Assembly (NCBI GenBank): GCA_964482225.1
Contig: CAYZWT010000005.1
Location: forward strand, 1 to 64,000
Reading direction: 5' to 3'
DNA: 64,000 bases
From: UBA1429 sp964482225
GTDB lineage: Bacteria > Chloroflexota > Anaerolineae > UBA1429
The notes under the pieces are model-generated. The model searched no databases. It saw only the letters and a list, made by a program, of their open reading frames with translations, and was not told where the DNA came from. Shown in pieces: positions 15,928 to 24,747 of the stretch. Within the stretch, counting starts at the first letter, position 1, and each line of letters starts with the position of its first letter. The translations under genes and the position numbers were made by a program.

Positions 15928-16692
15928 TTGGCCGAGCGCAACTATCGGTTGACCGTGGCCTATGATGGCGTTGCGTATAGCGGGTTCCAGATCCAGGCGG
16001 ATTGCCCCACCATCCAGGGAGAGCTGGAAAAGGCCCTGGCGGCGCTGACGGGGCAGTTTGTGCGGGTGCACGGGGCGGGCAGAACCGACGCCGGTGTACA
16101 CGCTCAGGGCCAGGTGATCAGCTTTCAGGCCGAATGGCGCCACCCGCTTGAGGATCTGCAGCGGGGCATGAACGCATTGCTGCCGAGAGACATCGCGGTG
16201 CGAGATGCAGAGTGGGCGCCAGAAGGGTTCCATGCGCGCTATAGCGCCGTGAGCCGCGAGTACTTGTACAATCTCTATATCGCGCCGATCAGAGAGCCGC
16301 TGATGGATCGCTATGCCCACCGGCTGGCGAGCGCGCCAGCATGGGAGGCCATGGAGCAGGCGGCAGCGATGCTGGTGCGGGAGGGCGATTTCGCCGCCTT
16401 TGGGCAGGCGACTGCGGGCCAAAGCACGACTCGTACGGTCTGGCAGGCGGGGTGGCGCGCGAGGTCGCTACCCTGGGCGCTGGAGCAACCGGTCGAGATG
16501 CGCGAGTTTGCCATTGTGGCCAACGGGTTTCTGCGGGGCATGGTGCGCCGGATCGTCGGAACGCTGATCGATGTCGGGCTGGGCGCCCTCGATCCTGAGG
16601 AGTTTGGCCAGATCCTGCAAGAGCGGGATATCCGCCGGGCAAGCCCGCCGGCTCCGGCCTGTGGCCTTGTGCTCTGGCGCGTGAATTACTGA
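15928..16692 (+). CDS. truA: tRNA pseudouridine(38-40) synthase TruA
   Basis: TruA converts uridines 38-40 of the tRNA anticodon arm to pseudouridine. The 254-residue product has the catalytic aspartate Asp54 in GAGRTDAGVHAQGQV, and YDGVAYSGFQIQ at the N-terminus. It starts at TTG 15928 with only a weak ribosome-binding site, so the start is less sure than the identity. It sits between rplQ and rplM, a common arrangement in Gram-positive and Chloroflexota ribosomal clusters. Confidence 0.94.
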   Translation: MAERNYRLTVAYDGVAYSGFQIQADCPTIQGELEKALAALTGQFVRVHGAGRTDAGVHAQGQVISFQAEWRHPLEDLQRGMNALLPRDIAVRDAEWAPEGFHARYSAVSREYLYNLYIAPIREPLMDRYAHRLASAPAWEAMEQAAAMLVREGDFAAFGQATAGQSTTRTVWQAGWRARSLPWALEQPVEMREFAIVANGFLRGMVRRIVGTLIDVGLGALDPEEFGQILQERDIRRASPPAPACGLVLWRVNY

Positions 16693-16784
16693 ACAGTGGC
16701 CTGAAAGCGGATCTGCAGGCACTCTCCGGCGATGCGCCGCAGTGTGAGGAGGCGGCGCCGCAAGAGGTAGAAGGAGTGACGAGA

Positions 16785-17213
16785 GTGAATACGTATGTAG
16801 TCAAACAAGGCGAGATCGAGCGAACCTGGTTTGTGGTGGATGCCGAGGGGCAGAACCTTGGGCGTCTCGCAACCCGAATCGCCACGATCTTGCGCGGCAA
16901 GCACAAGCCGATGTACACGCCCAGCATGGATGTGGGGGATTTCGTGATCGTCATCAATGCGGGCAAGGTCCAGGTGACGGGAACCAAGCTGGATGACAAG
17001 ATGTACTACCGTCACTCGCTCTATCCGGGCGGGCTCAAGGCGGTCTCGCTGCAGCGCATGCTCCAGACGCACCCCGAGCGGGTGCTCGAGCACGCCATTA
17101 GGGGCATGTTGCCCAAGAACAAGCTGGGTCGCGCCATGTTCAAAAAGCTCAAGGTGTATGCGGGCGCAACGCACCCGCACACGGCTCAGAAACCCCAGTT
17201 GCTGGAACTCTAG
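16785..17213 (+). CDS. rplM: 50S ribosomal protein L13
   Basis: L13 is an early 50S assembly protein. GTG at 16785 is chosen because AAGGAG (16771-16776) lies 8 nt upstream and gives the usual 142 residues, starting MNTYVVKQGEIERTWFVVDA; another in-frame GTG nine bases earlier overlaps that site. The blocks LGRLATRIATILRGKHKP and RGMLPKNKLGRAMFKKLKVY are standard. rpsI follows, as in the usual L13-S9 pair. Confidence 0.95.
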   Translation: MNTYVVKQGEIERTWFVVDAEGQNLGRLATRIATILRGKHKPMYTPSMDVGDFVIVINAGKVQVTGTKLDDKMYYRHSLYPGGLKAVSLQRMLQTHPERVLEHAIRGMLPKNKLGRAMFKKLKVYAGATHPHTAQKPQLLEL

Positions 17214-17245
17214 CCGACGACTCGTACCATGTGGGAGGATGATAG

Positions 17246-17638
<393 letters not shown>

Positions 17639-17669
17639 AGCAACCCCAAGGGGCATGCTGCGTATGGTA

Positions 17670-17698
17670 CGGCAGAGGGCACATGCCCTCTGCCGTTT
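17670..17698 (+). terminator. Rho-independent terminator of the ribosomal operon
   Basis: A perfect 11-bp stem (17670-17680 with 17685-17695), loop ACAT, followed by TTT. It lies between convergent genes, rpsI on the plus strand and the prenyltransferase on the minus strand. The T-run is short and only on the plus side. Confidence 0.8.
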
Positions 17699-17721
17699 CC
17701 TGCGTTGCGGCGGTGTGTGGG

Positions 17722-18594
17722 CTACCAGGGCCAGTAGAGAGCCAGCCCTGCCGTCAGCGCCCACAACAGGATGCTGACGAGCAGCGGCCTATCGCTCAGG
17801 ACGATCTCTTCAGGCGAGCCGCCCAGGCGGCGCACGTGGATCAGGTACAGGTATCGAAAGATGCCGTACATGACAAAGGGGATCGTGAACATCATCGAGT
17901 GGTTGGCGGGCAGGTTGGGCGCGCTAAAGGTATAGAACGAGTACGCCGCCAGGGTCGTGGCGGTGACCAACGAGGTCATTTCGTCCAAGAAGCGGACCGA
18001 GTACTCTTCCAGGATGGCGCGGTGGTTGTTGGCATCCTGCTGCAGCAAGACCAGCTCGTGGCGCCGCTTGTTGATGGCGATAAAGAGGGCCAGCAACGTG
18101 GTGCAGACATAGAGCCAGGGCGAAAAGCGCGCCACCACGACGACCACGGCCCCCGCATAGACGCGCAGCACAAACCCAAAGGCCACCGTCATGACATCCA
18201 GGATGACCGTGTGCTTGAGCTTGTAGTTGTATAGCATCATCACGGCCAGGTAGGCCAGGGCGACCCACAGCAGCTTGAGGTCTACCAGCAGCGCCAGGAG
18301 CAGGCCGCCGAGGGCCAGCGCCGCTGCCGCAATCTGGGCCACCTTGGGTTGGAGCGCGCCGGAGGCCAGGGGGCGACGGCGTTTGGTGGGGTGGGCGCGG
18401 TCGTTCTCGATATCAACGAGATCGTTGACGAGATAGATGGCGCTGGATATGGCGCAAAAGACCGCGAAAGCTGCTATACTCTTGAGCAGCGCAACCGGAT
18501 CGAGGATGCGCGCGTCAAAGAACATGGCAGCCAAGACAAAGACATTCTTGACCCATTGTTTGGGACGCATGGCCCTGAGAAGTGGGTAACGCAT
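17722..18594 (-). CDS. UbiA-family prenyltransferase, decaprenyl-phosphate phosphoribosyltransferase-like
   Basis: This is an integral-membrane UbiA-fold enzyme of 290 residues. It has the aspartate motif N57-D58-x2-D61-x3-D65 followed by RAHPTKRRRPLASG, and a second region YKLKHTVILDVMTVAFGFVLR. The N-terminal RPKQWVKNVFVLAA and the RAHPTKRRRP block resemble the mycobacterial decaprenyl-phosphate phosphoribosyltransferase group, which attaches phosphoribose from PRPP to a polyprenyl phosphate. If so, it makes a lipid-linked pentose donor for the surface glycan genes downstream. Other UbiA substrates are possible. AGGAGGG precedes the start. Confidence 0.82.
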   Translation of the reverse strand: MRYPLLRAMRPKQWVKNVFVLAAMFFDARILDPVALLKSIAAFAVFCAISSAIYLVNDLVDIENDRAHPTKRRRPLASGALQPKVAQIAAAALALGGLLLALLVDLKLLWVALAYLAVMMLYNYKLKHTVILDVMTVAFGFVLRVYAGAVVVVVARFSPWLYVCTTLLALFIAINKRRHELVLLQQDANNHRAILEEYSVRFLDEMTSLVTATTLAAYSFYTFSAPNLPANHSMMFTIPFVMYGIFRYLYLIHVRRLGGSPEEIVLSDRPLLVSILLWALTAGLALYWPW

Positions 18595-18618
18595 TGGACC
18601 CTCCTGATAAGTCGGCCT

Positions 18619-18647
18619 AGTTTAGCGTCGGTGGTGCGCAGCGTCAA
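18619..18647 (-). promoter_or_regulatory. Promoter of the prenyltransferase gene
   Basis: On the minus strand, TTGACG (18642-18647), a 17-nt spacer and TAAACT (18619-18624). It ends 24 nt before the start codon at 18594, leaving a short leader that contains the AGGAGGG site. Confidence 0.6.
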
Positions 18648-18764
18648 AGCGCCGCAACGGAACCACAGGGCTTGGTCAAAATCCAGATTATGTACATCTA
18701 GCATGAGGACATCAACTCACCATAACCGCGACCTTGACATCGCCCTGGATGGAACCGAAACACG

Positions 18765-19550
18765 ATGGACAAACCGGTTCGTCTCGATATTCTGGTGCAT
18801 CGGTTGGGGCTGGCCCGCAGCCGAGAGCAGGCCCGCCGTTTGATCATGGCGGGCGAGGTACGGGTGGACGGCCAGGTGGCCGACAAGCCCGGGGTTCGCG
18901 TGAGCCCCGGCGCGCCCGTCAGCGTGGACGCTCGTCCCCCTTATGTCAGTCGCGGCGGGCTCAAGCTGGAACGGGCGCTGGACGAGTTCGCCATCTCGCC
19001 CGAGGGGTGTGTGGTAGCCGATGTGGGCGCCTCGACCGGTGGGTTCACGGACTTGTGGTTGCAGCGCGGCGCCGCCAGGGTCTATGCTATTGACGTAGGC
19101 TATGGGCAACTGGCCTGGTCGCTGCGCCAGGATCCCCGCGTGGTGGTGATGGAGCGCACCAACGCGCGCCACCTGGAGGCTCTGCCGGAGCCGATCCATC
19201 TGGCCAGTATAGATGTGTCGTTCATCTCGCTGTCGCTGATTCTGCCCCGGGTGTACAATTGGCTGGCCGAAGGGGGCCAGGCCGTCGCGCTGATCAAGCC
19301 GCAGTTCGAGGCTGGCGCCGATCAAGTCGGCAAGGGTGGCGTGGTCCGCGAACGCCAGACGCATCTCGAGGTGCTGCAAAGGGTTCTCACAGATGCGGCC
19401 GCGGGCGGCTGGCGGGTGTTGGGCTTGATCCGCTCGCCGATTACCGGGCCGGCGGGAAACATCGAGTTCCTGGCCTGGCTGGGCAAGGGTGGTTGCCCTG
19501 AAGAGATTGATCGAGCTGGGGCGATTCATCAGGCGCTCGGGCCCCAATAA
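18765..19550 (+). CDS. tlyA: TlyA-family rRNA (cytidine-2'-O)-methyltransferase
   Basis: TlyA enzymes methylate 16S and 23S rRNA; older databases call them hemolysin A. The 261-residue protein has an N-terminal S4 RNA-binding domain (RLDILVHRLGLARSREQARR, to about residue 60), then an FtsJ-type SAM methyltransferase fold with motif I VADVGASTGGFTD near residue 84 and YAIDVGYGQL. Start is ATG 18765. It is divergent from the prenyltransferase; no strong promoter was found on this strand. A permease gene follows after 23 nt. Confidence 0.92.
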   Translation: MDKPVRLDILVHRLGLARSREQARRLIMAGEVRVDGQVADKPGVRVSPGAPVSVDARPPYVSRGGLKLERALDEFAISPEGCVVADVGASTGGFTDLWLQRGAARVYAIDVGYGQLAWSLRQDPRVVVMERTNARHLEALPEPIHLASIDVSFISLSLILPRVYNWLAEGGQAVALIKPQFEAGADQVGKGGVVRERQTHLEVLQRVLTDAAAGGWRVLGLIRSPITGPAGNIEFLAWLGKGGCPEEIDRAGAIHQALGPQ

Positions 19551-19573
19551 TACGTGATGTAGGAGGATAGGGA

Positions 19574-20698
19574 ATGCCTTCCTGGCTTGGCACAACACAA
19601 CAACGTTATCGGGCGTTCCTGATCGCGATGCTCAGCATCGTTCTGCTCGCCGTGATGCGCAAGGCGCACGCGGCCCTGGTGCCCTTTTTCCTGGGCTTTA
19701 TCCTGGCCTATCTGCTCGTGCCCCTGGTGGATTTCTTTGATCGGCATTCTCCCCGCTTTTTGAAAAAGTGGAAACTATCGCGGCGTCTGGCCATCATCCT
19801 CGTCTATCTACTGGCCCTGGGCGGCATTACGGGCATGCTGGCCTACTTTATCCCCGCGCTCACCGCTCAATCCCAGGAATTCGCTAGGGAGCTGCCCAAC
19901 TATGTCCAGGTGATAGATAAGCTGTTGACGGTGGACATGAAGGAACTGCTGGAGCGCATCCCCGATGGGATCAGCGATGCGGTAGAGACCACCGTGCAGA
20001 ATGCCGTGGTCACCCTGGGCGAGACGTTGCGCCGAGGCGTGGAGGGCACAGTGCGCACCCTCTGGCAGACCTTGGGCTTTATCATCGGTGTGCTCATCAT
20101 CCCCATCTGGCTCTTTTACGTGCTCAACGATACGGACCGGCTGCGGCGGGCGGTCAAGCGCATGATCCCGGAAAAGATGGATGCCGACGTGCGCAATATC
20201 GTCGCCATTGTAGATGGCCTGCTCAGCGCCTATGTGCGCGGCCAGCTCTTGATATGCTTGCTGGTGGGGCTGATGGTCACGATCTTGCTCCTGGCGTTCC
20301 GCATCAACATGGCATTGTTGTTGGGCACTCTTGCGGGCTTTTTCGAGGTCATTCCCTTTTTGGGCCCCTGGATCGGGGCGATCCCGGCGGTGCTGATCGC
20401 CTTTTTGCGCAGCCCCATCACGGCGCTTTGGGTGGCGCTGGGCTTTTTCGCCATCCAGCAGATAGAGAGCAACTTGCTCAGCCCCAGGATCACGGGGCGG
20501 GCGGTGCGCTTTCATCCGGCCATCGTCATGGTCGTCGTGGTGGTTGGCAGCGAGGTAGCGGGGCTGTTGGGCGTGTTGCTGGCTGTGCCGGTTTCCGCCG
20601 TGGCGCGCGATGTGTATCAGTACCTCTACCTGCGCACCACCGAGCGGGGCGCCACGCCCGAGATGGCTATGGAGACCCTCAACGCACGCAATCTGTAG
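19574..20698 (+). CDS. AI-2E family (PerM/YdiK-type) membrane transporter
   Basis: A 374-residue membrane protein with about eight hydrophobic segments and a soluble stretch around residues 90-155. The C-terminal part has FEVIPFLGPWIGAIPAVLIA and QQIESNLLSPRITGRAVRFH, both hallmarks of the AI-2E/PerM family (PF01594). Members export autoinducer-2 or other small molecules, or act in ion homeostasis; the substrate here is unknown. The ATG follows GGAGGATAGGGA. It is probably co-transcribed with tlyA. Confidence 0.88.
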   Translation: MPSWLGTTQQRYRAFLIAMLSIVLLAVMRKAHAALVPFFLGFILAYLLVPLVDFFDRHSPRFLKKWKLSRRLAIILVYLLALGGITGMLAYFIPALTAQSQEFARELPNYVQVIDKLLTVDMKELLERIPDGISDAVETTVQNAVVTLGETLRRGVEGTVRTLWQTLGFIIGVLIIPIWLFYVLNDTDRLRRAVKRMIPEKMDADVRNIVAIVDGLLSAYVRGQLLICLLVGLMVTILLLAFRINMALLLGTLAGFFEVIPFLGPWIGAIPAVLIAFLRSPITALWVALGFFAIQQIESNLLSPRITGRAVRFHPAIVMVVVVVGSEVAGLLGVLLAVPVSAVARDVYQYLYLRTTERGATPEMAMETLNARNL

Positions 20699-20700
20699 CG

Positions 20701-20717
20701 CGCCAGCTCTGGCGTTT
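20701..20717 (+). terminator. Weak hairpin after the permease gene
   Basis: CGCCAGCTCTGGCG (20701-20714) can form a 5-bp stem with a 4-nt loop, followed by TTT. It lies 2 nt after the stop. Too short to be sure of termination. Confidence 0.3.
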
Positions 20718-20763
20718 CGGCCCTAGCCCTCTCTGGTGTATACTACTGAATTGATAGTCTCCA

Positions 20764-20790
20764 ATCGGCGGCCTTTTGCTGGCTGCCGAT
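20764..20790 (+). promoter_or_regulatory. Hairpin in the lepA leader
   Basis: A 10-bp stem (20764-20773 with 20781-20790, one G-U pair) around a 7-nt TTTTGCT loop lies 24 nt before the TTG start of lepA. A TATACT -10-like box sits upstream at 20739-20744, without a clear -35, so the hairpin may be near the 5' end of the transcript. Function unknown. Confidence 0.4.
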
Positions 20791-20814
20791 ATGCCCTACC
20801 GATAGGAAAAGAAC

Positions 20815-22632
20815 TTGACCAACGATCAGGCCCGCACCATCGCGCATGTGCGCAACTTTTGCATCATCGCCCATATTGACCACGGCAAGTCCACCCTCTC
20901 CGACCGCCTGCTGGAGGCGACGGGCACCATCGCCTCGCGCGAGATGGCCGAGCAGGTGTTGGACCGCATGGACCTGGAGCGCGAAAAGGGCATCACGATC
21001 AAGGCCAAGGCCGTGCGCATGGCGTATGAACACTCCGACGGCCGCCCGTACGAGCTCAACTTGATCGACACGCCGGGGCACGTGGACTTTGCTTACGAGG
21101 TCTCTCACGCCCTCTCGGCCTGCGAGGGCGCCGTGCTGGTGGTGGATGCCACCCAGGGGATCGAAGCCCAGACGTTGGCGAACCTCTACCTGGCCCTGGA
21201 GCACGACCTGGATATCATCCCGGTGATCAACAAGATTGACCTGCCGGCGGCGAATCCAGACGAGGTGGCCCACGAGATTGAGGAACTCTTGGGCATTCCG
21301 GCGGAAGAGGTCTTGCAGGTCTCGGCCAAAGAGGGACTGGGCACCGGCGCGCTGCTGGCCGCCATCATCGAGCGCATCCGCCCGCCGCGCGGCGCTGAAG
21401 CCGAGCCGCTGCGCGCCCTGGTGTTCGACTCGCACTATGATTCGTACAAGGGCGTGATCGCCTATGTGCGGGTGATGGATGGCGTCATCGAGGCGGGCTC
21501 GCCGCTGATGATCATGTCCAACCGGCGAAGCGTAGACCCGCTGGAAGTGGGAGTGTTTGGCCCGCACATGCGCCCCGTGCCCCAGTTGGGGGCCGGCGAT
21601 GTGGGCTATGTGGCGACGGGGCTCAAGAACGTGCGCGATTGCCGCGTGGGCGATACCATCACCGGCGCGGCGCATTCTGCGCCCGAGCCGCTGGCGGGCT
21701 TTGCGCCCCCCAAGCCTATGGTCTTTGCCGGGCTCTATCCGGTGGACAATGCCGACTATACGGACCTGCGTGACGCCCTGGAAAAGCTGCAACTGAACGA
21801 CGCCTCGCTGGTCTACCAGCCCGAGTCCTCGGTGGCCCTCAACCTGGGCTTTCGCTGCGGCTTTCTCGGCCTCTTGCATATGGAGATCGTGCAGGAACGT
21901 CTGGAGCGCGAATACGAACTGGACCTGCTGGCGACCGCGCCCAGCGTCGAATACGAGGTGCTCTTGACGGGCGGCGAGGTGCTCACCATTGACAACCCCT
22001 CCGAGCTGCCGGATATGTCGCAGGTGGTCGAGATCCACGAGCCGTGGATGCATATCAGTCTGTTCACGCCCACCGAGTATATCGGCACCCTGATGGAGCT
22101 GGCCACGGGGCGGCGCGGCGAGTTTGACAAGCTAGAGTACCTGGACGAGCGGCGGGTGTTGCTTGGCTTTTACATTCCCTTGGCCGAGATCCTGGTGGAT
22201 TTCTACGACCAACTCAAGTCACGCACACGGGGCTATGCCTCGATGGACTATGGCTTTCACGGCTACCGGCCGGGCGACCTGGTCAAGATGGATATCCTGG
22301 TCAACGAGGAGCCGGTGGATGCCCTCTCGCTGATCGTGCACCGCGAGAGCGCGTATGACAAGGGCAGCTTGCTGGTGCGCCGGCTCAAGGATGTGATCCC
22401 CTCACAGCTCTTTGCCGTGCCGATTCAGGCGGCTGTGGGGAGCCGGGTCATTGCGCGGGCCACAGTCAAGGCGTTGCGCAAGGACGTGCTGGCCAAGTGC
22501 TATGGCGGCGACATCACGCGCAAGCGCAAGCTGCTGGAGCGCCAAAAAGAGGGGCGCCGCCGCCTCAAGCGCGTGGGCAAGGTGGACCTGCCACAAGAGG
22601 CGTTCATGGCGGTGCTGCGCCTGAACGATTAG
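20815..22632 (+). CDS. lepA: Elongation factor 4 (LepA), ribosomal back-translocase GTPase
   Basis: LepA is a ribosome-associated GTPase related to EF-G that acts on stalled or mis-translocated ribosomes and in initiation. The 605-residue product has G1 AHIDHGKSTLSD, G3 DTPGHVDFAYEV and G4 NKIDLPAA. The specific LepA C-terminal domain ends in KCYGGDITRKRKLLERQKEG and MAVLRLND. It starts at TTG 20815 with AGGAAAAG just upstream. The glycan cluster follows 24 nt downstream. Confidence 0.97.
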   Translation: MTNDQARTIAHVRNFCIIAHIDHGKSTLSDRLLEATGTIASREMAEQVLDRMDLEREKGITIKAKAVRMAYEHSDGRPYELNLIDTPGHVDFAYEVSHALSACEGAVLVVDATQGIEAQTLANLYLALEHDLDIIPVINKIDLPAANPDEVAHEIEELLGIPAEEVLQVSAKEGLGTGALLAAIIERIRPPRGAEAEPLRALVFDSHYDSYKGVIAYVRVMDGVIEAGSPLMIMSNRRSVDPLEVGVFGPHMRPVPQLGAGDVGYVATGLKNVRDCRVGDTITGAAHSAPEPLAGFAPPKPMVFAGLYPVDNADYTDLRDALEKLQLNDASLVYQPESSVALNLGFRCGFLGLLHMEIVQERLEREYELDLLATAPSVEYEVLLTGGEVLTIDNPSELPDMSQVVEIHEPWMHISLFTPTEYIGTLMELATGRRGEFDKLEYLDERRVLLGFYIPLAEILVDFYDQLKSRTRGYASMDYGFHGYRPGDLVKMDILVNEEPVDALSLIVHRESAYDKGSLLVRRLKDVIPSQLFAVPIQAAVGSRVIARATVKALRKDVLAKCYGGDITRKRKLLERQKEGRRRLKRVGKVDLPQEAFMAVLRLND

Positions 22633-22656
22633 CCCCGCGTCCTCTGAAAGGATGCC

Positions 22657-24531
22657 ATGCTCGCTGCGCACCAACCTCGCTCCACGCGCCTCCGGATCGC
22701 CGTCCCGCTCCTGCTGAGCGCGATCCTGGCGGTGGCGCTCTATGTGCGCCTGGCCCACCTGGATTGGGACCGCGGGCTGCTGTTCCACCCCGATGAGCGC
22801 CAGATCATGTTCGTCGTGGCGGAGTTGGATTTCCCCTGGCCGCCCGATTGGGCGACGCTGCTCTCGCCCGAGAGTCCCTGGAACCCCAGTTTTTTCGCCT
22901 ATGGCTCGCTGCCCCTCTATCTGCTGCGCATCGCCGCCAGCCTGGCCGCCCTCGCCTGGCCGGAGATGGCCAACGCTCGCTCGTTCTATCTCATTGGCCG
23001 GGTGTTCTCGGCGCTGGCCGATGTAGGCACGGTGGCCCTGGTCTTTGGCCTGGGGCGCGAGCTATATGACGACGCCGTGGGCCTGCTGGGCGCCGCGTTT
23101 GTGGCCCTGACCGTGCTGCACGTCCAGCTCTCCCATTTCTACGCCGTGGATACCCTGCTGACGTTTCTCGTCGTGCTATGTCTCTATCTGGCGGTGCGCG
23201 CGGCTCGGCGGCCCAGCGCGGGCCGCTGGGCGGGGCTGGGCGTGGCCTTGGGGGCCGCCCTGGCCACCAAGATCAGCGCCGCGCCCCTGGCCGTGCCGCT
23301 GGGGTTGGCCTGCCTGGCTGCGGCGGGGACAGAACAGGCGCAGGGCCGGCAATCAGCCACGGGCGTGGGGGCGGCGCTATGGCGAACGCTGCGCCATGCG
23401 GGCATTGTGGCGTTGGCGGCGCTGCTCACCTTTGTCGTGTGCCAGCCCTATGCGCTGCTCGACATAAACCAGTTCCTGCACGATATCCTGCGGGAGAGCC
23501 AAATGGCGCGCGGCATCCTGGATATGCCCTATACGCGCCAGTTCAGCGGCGCGCCGCCCTATCTCTACTTGCTCTGGCAGACCGTGGTCTGGTCCATGGG
23601 CATCCTTTTGGGCCTGGTGGGGTTGGCGGGAACCTTGGCCGCGCTGGCGCAGGCGATCTTGGGAGCAACGCGGGGGCGGTGGGCGCAGCTCGCCCTGTCC
23701 GCCATCCCCCTGTCCTGGTTCCTGGTCTATTTTGCCATCACCGGCTCGTTCCACGCCAAGTTTTTGCGCTACATGCTGCCGGTGATCCCGCTGCTGTGCC
23801 TGTGGGGCGCAGCAGGGCTGGCGGCGCTGGCCCGCGCGAGGCGGCGCGCCTGGCGCGCCATCGGGGTGGGGCTGGCGGGGCTGACCCTGGCCGCCAGCGG
23901 GCTCTACGCGGCGGCCTACATGCACGTGTTCGCCGCCACCCACCCGTGGATCCAGGCCACCGAGTGGATCTGCGATCAGGTGCCCCAGGGCCGGACGCTG
24001 CTGATCGAGCACTGGGATAACCCCTTGCCCCTGCTGCAGGGCCGCGACGGTTTGGGCTGCTGGCCGCGCTATCGCTATATCGCCTTTAACGGCTACTATC
24101 CCGATGACGCCGCCAAGCTGGAGGAGCTGTTGGACGCGCTGCAGGCCAGCGACTATATCGTGCTCTCTAGCAACCGGCTTTACAACTCGATCCCCCGCCT
24201 GCCCGAGCGCTATCCCCTGACCACCCGCTACTATGAGTTGCTGATGGGCGAGGAGCTGGGGTTCGAGCTGGTCTATTTCGCCCAGGTGTACCCCGAGCTG
24301 TGGGGCGTGCGGCTGGTGGACGAGACCTTTCGCGATCCCGATCTGCCCATGCCGCGCCTGCTGGCCGAGCAGGGCCGCCGCGCGACGGATCTGGTGTTGG
24401 GCCGCGCCGACGAGAGCTATAGCGTCTACGATCACCCCATGCCGCTGATCTTTGAGAAAAAGGCGCAGCTCTCTCGCGAGGAGCTGTTGGCGCTCCTGGG
24501 CGAGGCGGCGGTGGGGCTGCCCAAGCCATAG
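22657..24531 (+). CDS. GT-C glycosyltransferase, family 39-like (ArnT/PMT superfamily)
   Basis: A 624-residue multi-pass membrane protein. The N-terminal loop after the first helix has HPDER with Asp46-Glu47, the acidic pair of GT-C enzymes that use polyprenyl-phosphate sugars outside the membrane. About ten hydrophobic segments follow to residue ~420, then a soluble C-terminal domain (YIVLSSNRLYNSIPRLPERY, SVYDHPMPLIFEKK). That C-terminal domain closely matches residues ~500-630 of the giant protein at 29885, so the two are paralogues. Acceptor and sugar are unknown. First gene of the glycan cluster. Confidence 0.85.
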   Translation: MLAAHQPRSTRLRIAVPLLLSAILAVALYVRLAHLDWDRGLLFHPDERQIMFVVAELDFPWPPDWATLLSPESPWNPSFFAYGSLPLYLLRIAASLAALAWPEMANARSFYLIGRVFSALADVGTVALVFGLGRELYDDAVGLLGAAFVALTVLHVQLSHFYAVDTLLTFLVVLCLYLAVRAARRPSAGRWAGLGVALGAALATKISAAPLAVPLGLACLAAAGTEQAQGRQSATGVGAALWRTLRHAGIVALAALLTFVVCQPYALLDINQFLHDILRESQMARGILDMPYTRQFSGAPPYLYLLWQTVVWSMGILLGLVGLAGTLAALAQAILGATRGRWAQLALSAIPLSWFLVYFAITGSFHAKFLRYMLPVIPLLCLWGAAGLAALARARRRAWRAIGVGLAGLTLAASGLYAAAYMHVFAATHPWIQATEWICDQVPQGRTLLIEHWDNPLPLLQGRDGLGCWPRYRYIAFNGYYPDDAAKLEELLDALQASDYIVLSSNRLYNSIPRLPERYPLTTRYYELLMGEELGFELVYFAQVYPELWGVRLVDETFRDPDLPMPRLLAEQGRRATDLVLGRADESYSVYDHPMPLIFEKKAQLSREELLALLGEAAVGLPKP

Positions 24532-24548
24532 GCCCGGCTGACGGGCCT
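24530..24548 (+). terminator. Hairpin at the stop of the first glycosyltransferase
   Basis: A 7-bp stem (24530-24536 with 24542-24548), loop GCTGA, overlapping the stop codon. No T-run follows. Together with the promoter at 24673 it suggests partial separation of this gene from those downstream. Confidence 0.3.
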
Positions 24549-24623
24549 GCCCAGTTACATGGTGGCTTGGGGGCGGAAGGCAACCTGGCCGCCGATAGGG
24601 ACAAAGCAAGCTGCGCTTGCTCT

Positions 24624-24648
24624 GTTGGGCGAGACGCCCGCCCTCCAT
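24624..24648. repeat. Intergenic palindromic repeat, copy A
   Basis: GTTGGGCGAGACGCCCGCC, with a 5-bp stem and AGA loop (24627-24639). Its reverse complement matches copy B at 27817-27842 in the shared core GGAGGGCGGGCGTCTCGCCC. Copy C, a variant, is at 49471-49494. All three lie between genes. Confidence 0.6.
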
Positions 24649-24672
24649 GCAAGACTGGGCAGACGCGCGCCT

Positions 24673-24701
24673 TTGGCCCGCGTGCGGGCCGATGCTATAA
24701 T
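24673..24701 (+). promoter_or_regulatory. Promoter with extended -10, upstream of the UPF0104 gene
   Basis: TTGGCC (24673-24678), 17-nt spacer, TATAAT (24696-24701) preceded by TGC, which makes an extended -10. It ends 46 nt before the ATG at 24748. The TGCTATAATCC block recurs at 39384-39394, and at 49573-49583 as TGCTAGAATCC. Confidence 0.7.
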
Positions 24702-24747
24702 CCGGCCAATCACCCGTCCCCCTTGGAGCCGAGAGTATCCAGGAGCC

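Noticed and set aside
18672..18700. Plus-strand promoter for tlyA (TTGGTC, 17 nt, CATCTA)
   Set aside because: The -10 box is too poor to support; the tlyA promoter remains unknown.
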